Of a stretch of DNA of 59,041 nt, positions 50,491 to 58,935 are shown in pieces. The DNA lies in assembly GCA_036525975.1 (NCBI GenBank), contig DATCZK010000048.1, forward strand, positions 1 through 59,041, in the 5' to 3' direction. Below the pieces are notes generated by a model. The model saw nothing but the letters and a program-made list of their open reading frames with translations. It did no database searches and was not told where the DNA came from. Numbering within the stretch: position 1 is the first letter of the stretch; the number at the start of each line of letters is the position of its first letter. A program made the position numbers and the translations under genes. The stretch comes from Quisquiliibacterium sp036525975 (lineage in GTDB: Bacteria > Pseudomonadota > Gammaproteobacteria > Burkholderiales > Burkholderiaceae_E).

Positions 50491-51402
50491 GTGAGTTCCC
50501 GAATGCTGCAGCAGCAGGCGTTGCGATACTTCGCCGAAGTCGCCCGATCGGGCTCTCTGCGGCACGCTGCGGAGGTCTTCGACATCGCGCCGAGCGCGGT
50601 CAGCCGCCAGATCGCGCAACTCGAGGATCACCTGCAGGTCGCTCTGTTCACGCGATCCACCCGCGGCATGACGCTCACGGCCGCCGGTATCGAACTGCTC
50701 GAGCACGTGAACGAGAGCAATCTGCGAATCGACAGGCTCCGGCGCCGGCTCGACGATCTCAGCGAGTTGCGCCGCGGCACAGTACGGCTGGCGGTCGTCG
50801 AGGCAGCCACGAACAGCTTTCTGCCCGAGGTGCTTTCCAGCTTTTCCGCCGAGCACCCCGGCATCGGGTTCCAGATCACCGTTTGCGGAACTGCTGAGGT
50901 CTCAGAACGGGTTCTTTCGAACGCGGCGGAGGTTGGTCTTGCGTTCGGATCGCCATCGCGCGACGACTTGCTCCTGAGGGCGCGGATCGCGCAGCCGCTG
51001 CAACTCGTCTGCAGGCCCCGCCACCCGTTGAGCGGAAGCGGTTCGCTCGCGCTCAAGCAACTCGACGGGGTGGCAGCCGCGCTTCCCGACCGCAGCTTCG
51101 GGATTCGCCGGCTCATCGACCGCGCCGCGGACGCCGCCCGGGTCCGGCTGAGAATTGCGCTCGAGAGCGACTCGCTGCAACTCATCAAGAACGTCGTGGG
51201 CGGGTCCGATCTGGTGACATTCATGCCGCCTATGACGCTGGAGCGCGAACGGGCTGCTGGCACCCTCGTCGCGATCGACCTGCAAGGCAGTGGCTTTTCC
51301 AAAGCGACGATCGACGTCATCAGAGCGCGCGGTCACGACCTCTCGCATGCGGCGTCCCGCTTTCTCGCCTGGCTCGTGCAAGCGGCGCGTCGGCACCGCT
51401 GA
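50491..51402 (+). CDS. LysR-family transcriptional regulator
   Basis: A GTG start gives 303 residues. The helix-turn-helix is near the N-terminus (GSLRHAAEVFDIAPSAVSRQ, then IAQLEDHLQVALFTRSTRGM). The effector domain follows from about residue 90 (GTVRLAVVEAATNSFLPEVL, LQLVCRPRHPLSG, VVGGSDLVTFMPP). It is divergent from livK and 119 bp before the dehydrogenase gene, so it is the likely local regulator of both transcripts, responding to a pathway metabolite. Confidence 0.92.
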   Translation: MSSRMLQQQALRYFAEVARSGSLRHAAEVFDIAPSAVSRQIAQLEDHLQVALFTRSTRGMTLTAAGIELLEHVNESNLRIDRLRRRLDDLSELRRGTVRLAVVEAATNSFLPEVLSSFSAEHPGIGFQITVCGTAEVSERVLSNAAEVGLAFGSPSRDDLLLRARIAQPLQLVCRPRHPLSGSGSLALKQLDGVAAALPDRSFGIRRLIDRAADAARVRLRIALESDSLQLIKNVVGGSDLVTFMPPMTLERERAAGTLVAIDLQGSGFSKATIDVIRARGHDLSHAASRFLAWLVQAARRHR

Positions 51403-51521
51403 GCGCGCGACACGCCCACCGCGTGCGTTCTGATATCAACAACGCGTCGTTCTCGCCCGCACTCTTTGCACGCGCGCACTCCTTGGCGTCAAATGTGACT
51501 ATTCCAATGAGGTGCGCCAAC

Positions 51522-52976
51522 ATGCAGACAGAAACCATCCGCTCACCATACGACGGCTCGCCGGTTGGCGAAATGCCGGTGTGCCTAGCCGAAGACGTGG
51601 AGCTTGCGATCGGGCGCGCGCAGCGCGCGTTCGAGGTAATGCGGAAACTGCCGCGCTTCGCACGGGCGGACATCCTGGACCGCGCGGCCGGCATCGTGCG
51701 CAGTCGTCGCGACGAGTTCGCGCGGCTCATCGCGGCGGAGGCCGGCAAGCCACTGTACGATGCACGCGGCGAGGTGTCGCGCGCCGCATTCAACCTCTCC
51801 AACGCTGCCGCGGAAGGTCGCCGTTTCGGGGGCGAGGAGGTGCCGCTGGACGTGGACGCCGCCGTGTTCGAGTATCAGACCACCGATGCCGCCGGCCGCC
51901 CGATTTCGCTCGACAAGCTCGACATGGAAACGCTCGCGGGCATGCGCCGCCGGGTCGGGCTCGCCCGCCGATTCCCGATCGGGGTGGTGCTGGCAATCGC
52001 GCCTTTCAACTTTCCGCTGAACCTCGTGCTGCACAAGGTTGCTCCCGCGCTGGCCGTGGGCAACACCGTGCTGCTCAAGCCGGCGCCGCAAACCCCGTTG
52101 ACGTCGCGGCTGCTGCAAGAGGTGTTCGCCGAGGCAGGGCTGCCGGCGGGAGCCCTCGAGGTTTGTCACTGCCCCGTGCCGCTTGCCGAGGCAATGGTGC
52201 GCGACGAGCGTTTCGCGATGGTGAGTTTTACGGGCAGCGCGAAGGTCGGCTGGCACATCAAGTCGATCGCCGGACGCAAGAAAGTCGCACTCGAACTCGG
52301 CGGGAACGGCGCCGTGATCATCGCGGAGGACGCCGACCTCGAGCAGGCGGCGGCGCGCTGCGTGCGAGGAGGAGTCGTCTACGGTGGGCAGTACTGCATC
52401 GGAGTGCAGCGAATCCTGGTGCAGCGAAGCGTCGCAGCGCGCTTCACCGAACTGCTGGTGCACAAGGTCAAGGCCTGCAAGGTTGGCAACCCGATGGAGG
52501 AAGGCGTAGACGTCGGGCCTGTCATCGACGAGGGCGCCGCGAAGCGGATCCAGTCGTGGGTCGACGAAGCCACGGCGCAGGGCGCGCGAGTCCTGTGCGG
52601 AGGCTCCCGGGAGCGCGCAGTGGTGCAGCCGACCGTACTCACCGAAACGCAACCAGGAATGAAGGTAGAGGACGAAGAGGTCTTCGGGCCAGTGCTCACC
52701 GTCAACGCGTACGATGACTTCGACGAGGCGCTGCGGCGATGCGCGGACTCGCGCTACGGTCTGCAGGGCGGCTTGTTCACCAAGGACCTGCGGCGCGCAT
52801 TCCGCGCCATCGAGGACTGGGAGGTGGGCGGCCTGATGATCAACGACGTTCCGATCTACCGTATCGACAGCATGCCGTTCGGCGGCTGGAAGGAATCGGG
52901 TTTCGGGCGAGAGGGCACTCGCTACGCGATGGAAGAGATGACCGAAATCCGGCACCTGGTAATCAACTATGCCTGA
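51522..52976 (+). CDS. NAD(P)-dependent aldehyde dehydrogenase with an insertion
   Basis: The ATG at 51522 follows a GAGG at 7-8 bp spacing; open frame extends up to 51423 but is less well supported. The 484-residue protein has the Rossmann motif FTGSAKVGWHIK, catalytic Glu in LELGGNGAVI, catalytic Cys in GGQYCIGVQR and EEVFGPVLTV. Between GGEEVPLDVDAAVFEYQTTD and RRFPIGVVLAIAPFNFPL is an extra loop of roughly 25 residues compared with standard family members. It resembles the glyceraldehyde-3-phosphate/phosphonoacetaldehyde/semialdehyde group. It overlaps the next gene by 8 bp. Confidence 0.87.
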   Translation: MQTETIRSPYDGSPVGEMPVCLAEDVELAIGRAQRAFEVMRKLPRFARADILDRAAGIVRSRRDEFARLIAAEAGKPLYDARGEVSRAAFNLSNAAAEGRRFGGEEVPLDVDAAVFEYQTTDAAGRPISLDKLDMETLAGMRRRVGLARRFPIGVVLAIAPFNFPLNLVLHKVAPALAVGNTVLLKPAPQTPLTSRLLQEVFAEAGLPAGALEVCHCPVPLAEAMVRDERFAMVSFTGSAKVGWHIKSIAGRKKVALELGGNGAVIIAEDADLEQAAARCVRGGVVYGGQYCIGVQRILVQRSVAARFTELLVHKVKACKVGNPMEEGVDVGPVIDEGAAKRIQSWVDEATAQGARVLCGGSRERAVVQPTVLTETQPGMKVEDEEVFGPVLTVNAYDDFDEALRRCADSRYGLQGGLFTKDLRRAFRAIEDWEVGGLMINDVPIYRIDSMPFGGWKESGFGREGTRYAMEEMTEIRHLVINYA

Positions 52977-53784
52977 CCCGATGGCCGGCCGAGCGATGTT
53001 TTCCGGTGCGCCGCTCACGGTCGGCATTGCCGGGCTTGGCAGCCTGGGAACCGAGATCGCACGCTGGCTTGCGACCAAGGGCGCACCGCGGCTCAGGTTG
53101 GCCGCTGCCGCCGACCGAGACCGCGATCAGGTCGCGCAAAGGCTGGCCGCGCTCGAGTCTGACGCCGAAGCGGTGAGTCTGCGAGATCTGCCTGCGCGCT
53201 GCGACGTCCTGGTGGAGTGCCTGGCGCCCGAGGCGGCGGCCGAGCTGCTCGAGTCCTGCGTCGACCTGGGGCGAATCGTCGTCCCGCTGAGCGTTTGCGT
53301 CCTGCTGCAGCGACCGGAGTTCATGGAGCGCGCCCGCGCCGCCGGAACGCGACTGCTCGTCCCTTCGGGCGCGGTCGCGGGAATCGACGCCGTGCGCGCT
53401 GCCGCAATGGGGCAGATTCACTCGGTGAAGGTTCGCACCAGCAAACCCCCGACGGGAGTTGACGCCGGCCCCGTCCCGGAACCAAAGCGCCTGTTCGCGG
53501 GCAATGCGCACCAAGCCTGCAGCGCGTATCCGCGTAACGTAAACATCTCGGCCACGCTCAGCCTGGCAGGCTTGGGCGGGGAGCGCACGACAGTGGAAAT
53601 CTGGGTCGACCCCAGCCTCGAACGAAACGTTCACGAAATTGAAATCGATAGCGACAGCACGCTGGTGCGAATTCGGATCGAAAATCGACCGAGCATCGGA
53701 AATCCGCGCAGCAGCGCGGTGACAGCGAACAGCGCGTGCGCGCTGCTGCAGAGCCTGGTGGACCCAGTTCGCGTCGGGACCTGA
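52969..53784 (+). CDS. Aspartate-dehydrogenase-like NAD(P)-dependent enzyme
   Basis: The 271-residue protein begins with a Rossmann motif (TVGIAGLGSLGTEIARWL) and has the AspDH signatures: VECLAPEAAAELLESCV, LLVPSGAVAGIDAVRAA, RLFAGNAHQACSAYPRNVNI, the catalytic His in ERNVHEIEID and the terminal ENRPSIGNPRSSAVTANSAC. Family members interconvert L-aspartate and iminosuccinate/oxaloacetate; related enzymes may act on other amino acids. It is co-translated with the aldehyde dehydrogenase (8-bp overlap) and has no nadA/nadC neighbours, suggesting a catabolic role rather than NAD synthesis. Confidence 0.82.
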   Translation: MPDPMAGRAMFSGAPLTVGIAGLGSLGTEIARWLATKGAPRLRLAAAADRDRDQVAQRLAALESDAEAVSLRDLPARCDVLVECLAPEAAAELLESCVDLGRIVVPLSVCVLLQRPEFMERARAAGTRLLVPSGAVAGIDAVRAAAMGQIHSVKVRTSKPPTGVDAGPVPEPKRLFAGNAHQACSAYPRNVNISATLSLAGLGGERTTVEIWVDPSLERNVHEIEIDSDSTLVRIRIENRPSIGNPRSSAVTANSACALLQSLVDPVRVGT

Positions 53785-53880
53785 CGCGCAAGCGGGGCGA
53801 TCACCATTGGCCCGGCGAAAGGCCGGGTCGCCGGAATGCTCGTTCACGCGCCCCCCCGCTGCGGCGCTATGCCGGCCAAG

Positions 53881-54816
53881 CTACCGCGCCGCCACCACCA
53901 TCTGCTCGAGCTTGACCACGTCCGCCACGAAGGCGCGGATGCCATCGGCCAGCTTCTCGGTGGCCATCGCGTCCTCGTTGAGCTCGAAGCGAAAGTGCTT
54001 CTCGTCGAAGCGCGCGCGCTCCACGTGCAGGTGGCGCGCCGCTTCGGCGTCGAGCCGGCGAGGCGCCGGCGCGTCGGAGCGGCTCAGCTCGTCGAGCAGC
54101 TCCGGGCTGATCGTGAGCAGGTCGCAGCCCGCGAGCGCGAGGATCTGGCCCGTGTTGCGAAAGCTCGCGCCCATCACCTCGGTCTCGTAGCCGAACTTCT
54201 TGTAGTACTCGTAGATGCGCCGCACCGACTGCACGCCGGGGTCGTCGTCGCCCGCGTAGTCCACGCCGTTGCGCTTCCTGTACCAGTCGTAGATGCGCCC
54301 GACGAAGGGCGAGACCAGCGTCACGCCCGCGTCCGCGCAGGCCACCGCCTGCACGAACGAGAACAGCAGCGTGAGATTGCAGCGGATGCCGTCGGCCTCG
54401 AGGCGCTCGGCGGCGTGGATGCCCTCCCAGGTGGAGGCCACCTTGATCAGCACGCGGTCGCGCGCGATGCCCTCGGCCGCGTACAGGTCGACCAGGCGGT
54501 GCGCCTTGGCGATCGTGCCCTCCACGTCGAACGAGAGCCGCGCGTCCACCTCGGTGGACACCCGCCCCGGGATGATCGCCAGGATCTCGCGCCCGAACCG
54601 CACGAGGAGGCGGTCGCACACCTCGGCCGCGGTCTCGTCCGGGTGCGCCGCCACCGTCTGCTCGAGCAGCGGCCGGTATTCGGCCTTGCTCACCGCCTTC
54701 ACGATCAGCGACGGGTTGGTCGTGGCGTCGCGCGGCGCGTAGGCGCGCATCGCGTTGAAGTCGCCCGTGTCGGCGACCACGGTGGTGAGTTGCTTGAGCT
54801 GGTCCAGCGTCGACAT
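53881..54816 (-). CDS. tal: Transaldolase (TalB type)
   Basis: The 311-residue enzyme has the classical motifs: LDQLKQLTTVVADTGDFNAM at the start, DATTNPSLIVKAV, VSTEVDARLSFD, the Schiff-base lysine in RVLIKVASTWEG and NLTLLFSFVQAVACADAGV. FVGRIYDWYRKR follows. It transfers dihydroxyacetone units between sugar phosphates in the pentose phosphate pathway. GC-rich composition resumes here after the liv/dehydrogenase block. Confidence 0.96.
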   Translation of the reverse strand: MSTLDQLKQLTTVVADTGDFNAMRAYAPRDATTNPSLIVKAVSKAEYRPLLEQTVAAHPDETAAEVCDRLLVRFGREILAIIPGRVSTEVDARLSFDVEGTIAKAHRLVDLYAAEGIARDRVLIKVASTWEGIHAAERLEADGIRCNLTLLFSFVQAVACADAGVTLVSPFVGRIYDWYRKRNGVDYAGDDDPGVQSVRRIYEYYKKFGYETEVMGASFRNTGQILALAGCDLLTISPELLDELSRSDAPAPRRLDAEAARHLHVERARFDEKHFRFELNEDAMATEKLADGIRAFVADVVKLEQMVVAAR

Positions 54817-54844
54817 CTTGCCTCGGCCCCCCTTTCGAGGCGCG

Positions 54845-54850
54845 ATTATG
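54845..54850 (-). promoter_or_regulatory. Candidate -10 element of tal
   Basis: CATAAT on the minus strand (5/6) lies 28 bp before the tal ATG in the divergent gap with rfbB. No clear -35 is seen. Confidence 0.35.
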
Positions 54851-54919
54851 ACGGATTGTCGCCTGCGGCTCGCGCGGGTGTGGGATCATCGGCCTTCCAG
54901 CCCTCCCGACATCGGACCC

Positions 54920-56002
54920 ATGATCTTCGTCACCGGCGGCGCCGGCTTCATCGGCTCGAACTTCATCCTCGACTGGCTCGGCGCGGGCGAAAGCGGCCCC
55001 GGCTCCCGGGAGGCCGAGCCGGTGCTGAACATCGACCGCCTCACCTACGCGGGCAACCTCGAGAACCTCGCCCCGGTGCAGCGCGACCCGGGCTACCGCT
55101 TCGAGAAGCTCGACGTCTGCGAGCGCGACGCGGTGCTCGCGCTGATGCGCGAGTTCCAGCCCCGCGCCATCGTGCACTTCGCGGCCGAGAGCCACGTCGA
55201 CCGCTCGATCCTGGGGCCCGGCGAGTTCGTGCGCACGAACATCGAGGGCACCTTCGCGCTGCTCGAGGCCGCGCGGGCGTACCTGGGCGAACTGCACGGC
55301 GGCGAGCGCGAGCGGTTCCGCTTCCTGCACGTGTCCACCGACGAGGTCTACGGCTCGCTGGGGCCGGGCGACCCGCCGTTCTCGGAGACCACCCCCTACC
55401 AGCCGAACAGCCCGTACTCGGCGTCCAAGGCCGCATCCGACCACCTGGTGCGCGCGTACCACCACACCTACGGGCTGCCCACGCTCACCACCAACTGCTC
55501 GAACAACTACGGGCCGTGCCAGTTTCCGGAGAAGCTGATCCCGCTGATCATCGCCAACGCGCTGGCGGGCAAGCCGCTGCCGGTCTACGGCGACGGCATG
55601 AACGTGCGCGACTGGCTCTACGTGGGCGACCACTGCGCGGCGATCCGCCGCGTGCTCGAGGCGGGGCGCTGCGGCGAGGTCTACAACATCGGCGGCAACA
55701 ACGAGATGCCGAACATCGAGGTGGTGCGCACCGTGTGCCGCCTGCTCGACCAGACGCGCCCGGGCACGCAGGGCCCGCGCGAGCGGCTGATCACCTTCGT
55801 CACCGACCGCCCCGGGCACGACCGGCGCTACGCGATCGACGCGCGCAAGATCGCGCGCGAGCTCGGCTGGCAGCCGGCCGAGACCTTCGAGAGCGGACTC
55901 GCGAAGACCGTGCGCTGGTACCTCGAGCACCAGGATTGGGTTGCGCACGTGCAATCGGGCAGTTACAAGGACTGGATCGCGGCCAACTACGCTGCGCGCT
56001 GA
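54920..56002 (+). CDS. rfbB: dTDP-glucose 4,6-dehydratase
   Basis: The ATG at 54920 gives 360 residues. The NAD site is FVTGGAGFIGSNFI, the active-site Thr-Asp-Glu is in HVSTDEVYGSLG and the catalytic YxxxK is in YSASKAASDHL. TNCSNNYGPCQFPEKLIPL and NVRDWLYVGDH are family signatures. It converts dTDP-glucose to dTDP-4-keto-6-deoxyglucose, the second step of the rhamnose pathway. It is the first gene of rfbBACD. Confidence 0.96.
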   Translation: MIFVTGGAGFIGSNFILDWLGAGESGPGSREAEPVLNIDRLTYAGNLENLAPVQRDPGYRFEKLDVCERDAVLALMREFQPRAIVHFAAESHVDRSILGPGEFVRTNIEGTFALLEAARAYLGELHGGERERFRFLHVSTDEVYGSLGPGDPPFSETTPYQPNSPYSASKAASDHLVRAYHHTYGLPTLTTNCSNNYGPCQFPEKLIPLIIANALAGKPLPVYGDGMNVRDWLYVGDHCAAIRRVLEAGRCGEVYNIGGNNEMPNIEVVRTVCRLLDQTRPGTQGPRERLITFVTDRPGHDRRYAIDARKIARELGWQPAETFESGLAKTVRWYLEHQDWVAHVQSGSYKDWIAANYAAR

Positions 56003-56048
56003 GCGCGGCCGGGCGAGGCGCGACGAATCAAATGGAAGGCGGCAACAG

Positions 56049-56924
56049 ATGAAGGGCATCATCCTCGCCGGGGGCTCCGGCACGCGGCTGCACCCGGTCA
56101 CGCAGGTCGTCTCGAAGCAGCTGCTTCCGATCTACGACAAGCCGATGATCTACTACCCGCTCTCGACGCTGATGCTGGCCGGCATCCGCGAGATCCTGGT
56201 GATCTCCACGCCGCAGGACACGCCGCGCTTCGAGCAGCTGCTGGGCGACGGCGCGCGTTGGGGCCTGAACATCTCGTACGCGGTGCAGCCCGCGCCCGAG
56301 GGGCTCGCGCAGGCCTTCATCATCGGCGAGCGTTTCGTGGGCGGCGACGCCTGCGCGCTGGTGCTGGGCGACAACGTCTTCTACGGCCACGAGCTCGCCA
56401 AGGACCTGACCGCCGCCGCCGGGCGCACGAACGGCGCCACGGTCTTCGCCTACCCGGTGCAGGACCCCGAGCGCTACGGCGTCGTGGAGTTCGACGCGAG
56501 CGGCAAGGCGATCAGCCTGGAGGAAAAGCCCGCGAAGCCGAAGTCGCGCTACGCGGTCACGGGGCTGTACTTCTACGACAACCGCGTGGTCGAAGTCGCC
56601 AAGGCGCTCAAGCCCTCGCCGCGCGGCGAGCTCGAGATCACCGACGTCAACCGCGTCTTCCTGCAGTGGGGCGAGCTCGACGTGCGCGTGATGGGCCGCG
56701 GACACGCCTGGCTCGACACCGGCACGCACGAGTCGCTGATCGAGGCGTCGCTGTTCGTGCAGACGCTGGAGAAGCGGCAGGGGTTGAAGATCGCCTGCCC
56801 CGAGGAGATCGCGTTCCGCAAGGGGTGGATCGACGCGAAGCAGGTGGAGGCGCTGGCCGCGCCGCTCGTCAAGAGCGGCTACGGGCAGTACCTGCTCGGG
56901 GTCGTGAAGGAGCGGGTGTTCTAG
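56049..56924 (+). CDS. rfbA: Glucose-1-phosphate thymidylyltransferase
   Basis: The 291-residue enzyme starts MKGIILAGGSGTRLHPVTQV, the nucleotidyltransferase motif, followed by SKQLLPIYDKPMIYYPLSTL, the metal-site Asp in LVLGDNVFYGHEL and VVEFDASGKAISLEEKPAKP. It forms dTDP-glucose and is normally inhibited by dTDP-L-rhamnose. It lies 46 bp after rfbB and its stop abuts the rfbC ATG. Confidence 0.96.
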   Translation: MKGIILAGGSGTRLHPVTQVVSKQLLPIYDKPMIYYPLSTLMLAGIREILVISTPQDTPRFEQLLGDGARWGLNISYAVQPAPEGLAQAFIIGERFVGGDACALVLGDNVFYGHELAKDLTAAAGRTNGATVFAYPVQDPERYGVVEFDASGKAISLEEKPAKPKSRYAVTGLYFYDNRVVEVAKALKPSPRGELEITDVNRVFLQWGELDVRVMGRGHAWLDTGTHESLIEASLFVQTLEKRQGLKIACPEEIAFRKGWIDAKQVEALAAPLVKSGYGQYLLGVVKERVF

Positions 56925-57476
56925 ATGAAGGTCACGCCCACCGCGCTGCCCGGCGTGCTCCTGCTCGAGCCGCGCGTGTTCTCCGACGACCGCGGCTTGT
57001 TCTTCGAGAGCTTCAACGCGCGCGCCTTCGCCGACGCCACCGGTCTCGACGCCGGCTTCGTGCAGGACAACCACTCGCACTCGCGCCGCAACGTGCTGCG
57101 CGGACTGCACTACCAGATCGAGCAGGCGCAGGGCAAGCTCGTGCGCGCGGTCGCGGGCGAGGTGTTCGACGTGGCCGTTGACCTGCGGCGCAGTTCGCCC
57201 ACCTTCGGCCAGTGGGAGGGCGTCGTGCTCTCCGCCGCGAATCGCCGCATGCTCTGGGTTCCACCGGGCTTCGCGCACGGTTTTCTCGTTCTGTCCGACT
57301 CGGCCGACTTCCTCTACAAGACCACCGACTACTACGCCCCGCAGCACGAGCGCTGCCTGCTGTGGAACGACCCCGCGGTCGGGGTGCAGTGGCCGCTGCC
57401 CGAAGGCGAGCAGCCGGTTCTGTCCGCGAAGGACGGGCTCGGCGCGGCGCTGTCCGACGCGCAGGTCTATCCCTGA
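56925..57476 (+). CDS. rfbC: dTDP-4-dehydrorhamnose 3,5-epimerase
   Basis: The 183-residue cupin enzyme has FVQDNHSHSRRNVLRGLHYQ with the catalytic His, GEVFDVAVDLRRSSPTFGQW and VPPGFAHGFLVLSDSADFLY with the catalytic Tyr region. It starts directly after the rfbA stop with no gap, so translation is likely coupled. Confidence 0.96.
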   Translation: MKVTPTALPGVLLLEPRVFSDDRGLFFESFNARAFADATGLDAGFVQDNHSHSRRNVLRGLHYQIEQAQGKLVRAVAGEVFDVAVDLRRSSPTFGQWEGVVLSAANRRMLWVPPGFAHGFLVLSDSADFLYKTTDYYAPQHERCLLWNDPAVGVQWPLPEGEQPVLSAKDGLGAALSDAQVYP

Positions 57477-57493
57477 GCGTTGCCGCCGTGCCG

Positions 57494-58423
57494 ATGAAGA
57501 TCCTCGTCACCGGCGTTGCGGGCCAGGTCGGCCACGAGCTCCTTCGCACGCTCGCGCCGCTCGGTGAAGTCGTGGGCGTCGACCTCGCCGAGATGGACCT
57601 CACCTCGCCCGACGCGATCCGGCGCACGATGCGCGGCGTGGCGCCGGCGCTCGTCGTCAACCCGGCCGCGTACACGGCGGTGGACCGAGCCGAGTCCGAG
57701 CCCGAGCTCGCGATGCAGGTCAACGGCGTCGCCCCCGGCGTGATCGCGCAGGAAGCCAGGCGCCTGAACGCGCGGCTCGTGCACTTCTCCACCGACTACG
57801 TGTTCGACGGCGCCAAGGATGGCGCATACACGGAGGAGGACGCCCCGGCGCCGGCGAGCGTCTACGGGCGCACCAAGCTCGCGGGCGAGCAGGCGGTGGC
57901 GGCCTCGGGCTGCCGATACCTGGTCCTGCGCACGAGCTGGGTCTACGGCCTTCGCGGCGGCAACTTCATGAAGACGATGTTCCGCCTCGCGGGCGAGCGC
58001 GACGAATTGCGCGTGATCGACGACCAGCACGGCGCGCCCACCACCAGCCGCGCGCTCGCCGAGGCATGCGCGCTGGTCGCCGCCGGCTGGCTCGCCGACT
58101 CCTCGCCGGGCGCGGCGCACGACGCTCTGCTCGACGGCACCTACCACGCGACCTGCGCCGGCTCCACCACCTGGTGCGGTTTCGCGCGCGCGATCGTGCA
58201 GCGCCTCGATCCGATCGCACGCGCGCTCGGCGAGCCCGTGCCCGCGCGCCGCCCGACCGTGACCGCGATCGGCACCGCAGACTACCCCACTCCCGCGCGA
58301 CGCCCGGCCAATTCGGTGCTCGACAACGGCAAGCTCGCGCGCCGCTTCGGCGTCGCGCTGCCGCACTGGGAGAGCGCGCTCGACGCGCTGCTCGCCGAGC
58401 CGCGCCCGCCCCGGGCGCGCTAG
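57494..58423 (+). CDS. rfbD: dTDP-4-dehydrorhamnose reductase
   Basis: The ATG at 57494 gives 309 residues (a GTG two codons earlier is possible). The NADPH site is ILVTGVAGQVGHELL, followed by NPAAYTAVDRAESEPELA, FSTDYVFDGAKDGAYTEED and YGRTKLAGEQAV with the YxxxK pair. It produces dTDP-L-rhamnose for lipopolysaccharide or exopolysaccharide. No glycosyltransferase gene is present within the window. Its stop overlaps that of convergent dsbB in a CTAG. Confidence 0.94.
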   Translation: MKILVTGVAGQVGHELLRTLAPLGEVVGVDLAEMDLTSPDAIRRTMRGVAPALVVNPAAYTAVDRAESEPELAMQVNGVAPGVIAQEARRLNARLVHFSTDYVFDGAKDGAYTEEDAPAPASVYGRTKLAGEQAVAASGCRYLVLRTSWVYGLRGGNFMKTMFRLAGERDELRVIDDQHGAPTTSRALAEACALVAAGWLADSSPGAAHDALLDGTYHATCAGSTTWCGFARAIVQRLDPIARALGEPVPARRPTVTAIGTADYPTPARRPANSVLDNGKLARRFGVALPHWESALDALLAEPRPPRAR

Positions 58424-58935
58424 CCGCGCAACCCCGGGCGGCCCTCGCGCAGCAGCGCCGCCAGCGCCAGCGAGATCCCGGCGCCCACGGCAACGAAGGC
58501 GGTGAAGGCCCACAGCGCGAACGGCACCCCGAGCAAAGGCGGGTTCGCGAGGTTGCAGGGCGCCTCGGCGAAGAACATCCAAGGCGCGATCTCGTGCAGC
58601 GACAGCGCCATGATCACCTTGTCGGCGAAGGTGAGCGCGCACGAGTCGCTGCGCGAGGCCACGAAGTGCAGGTAGAGCGCCGCCACGGCGCCGCCCGCCG
58701 CCAGCAGGCCGGCGAGGAGCGCCGCGGCGATCTGCGCCGTGCGCGCGCGCGCGAGCAGCGCGCCCGCGCCACAGACCACCGCGATCGCGACGAACACCAG
58801 CCGCTGGAACACGCACCACGCGCAGGGCTGCTTGCCGAACCCGTACTGCATCGTGACGGCCAGCGCGAGCACCGCCACGCTCGCCGCCGCACAGGCGGCG
58901 AGCAGGCGGCTGGCCGAAGCGCTTCGATCAGGCAA
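58420..58935 (-). CDS. dsbB: Disulfide bond formation protein B
   Basis: A TTG start at 58935 gives 171 residues, the family length; no ATG or GTG in frame would keep the first helix. Four helices are seen, with the two cysteine pairs: Cys38/Cys41 in KQPCAWCVFQRL and Cys99/Cys127 in SDSCALTF and EAPCNLANP. DsbB reoxidises DsbA and passes electrons to quinone. Its start overlaps the stop of the upstream gene by 8 bp. No dsbA is in the window. Confidence 0.88.
   Translation of the reverse strand: MPDRSASASRLLAACAAASVAVLALAVTMQYGFGKQPCAWCVFQRLVFVAIAVVCGAGALLARARTAQIAAALLAGLLAAGGAVAALYLHFVASRSDSCALTFADKVIMALSLHEIAPWMFFAEAPCNLANPPLLGVPFALWAFTAFVAVGAGISLALAALLREGRPGLRG

Noticed and set aside
44882..53784. 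Treating the lower-GC block as a mobile element or genomic island.
   Set aside because: No integrase, transposase, tRNA-linked att site or flanking direct repeats were found. Acquired or ancestral origin cannot be decided from this window.
53785..53880. Terminator between the AspDH-like gene and tal (GGCCCGGC / GCCGGGTC near 53810-53830).
   Set aside because: The stem is short with a mismatch and has no T-tract on either strand; not strong enough to list.
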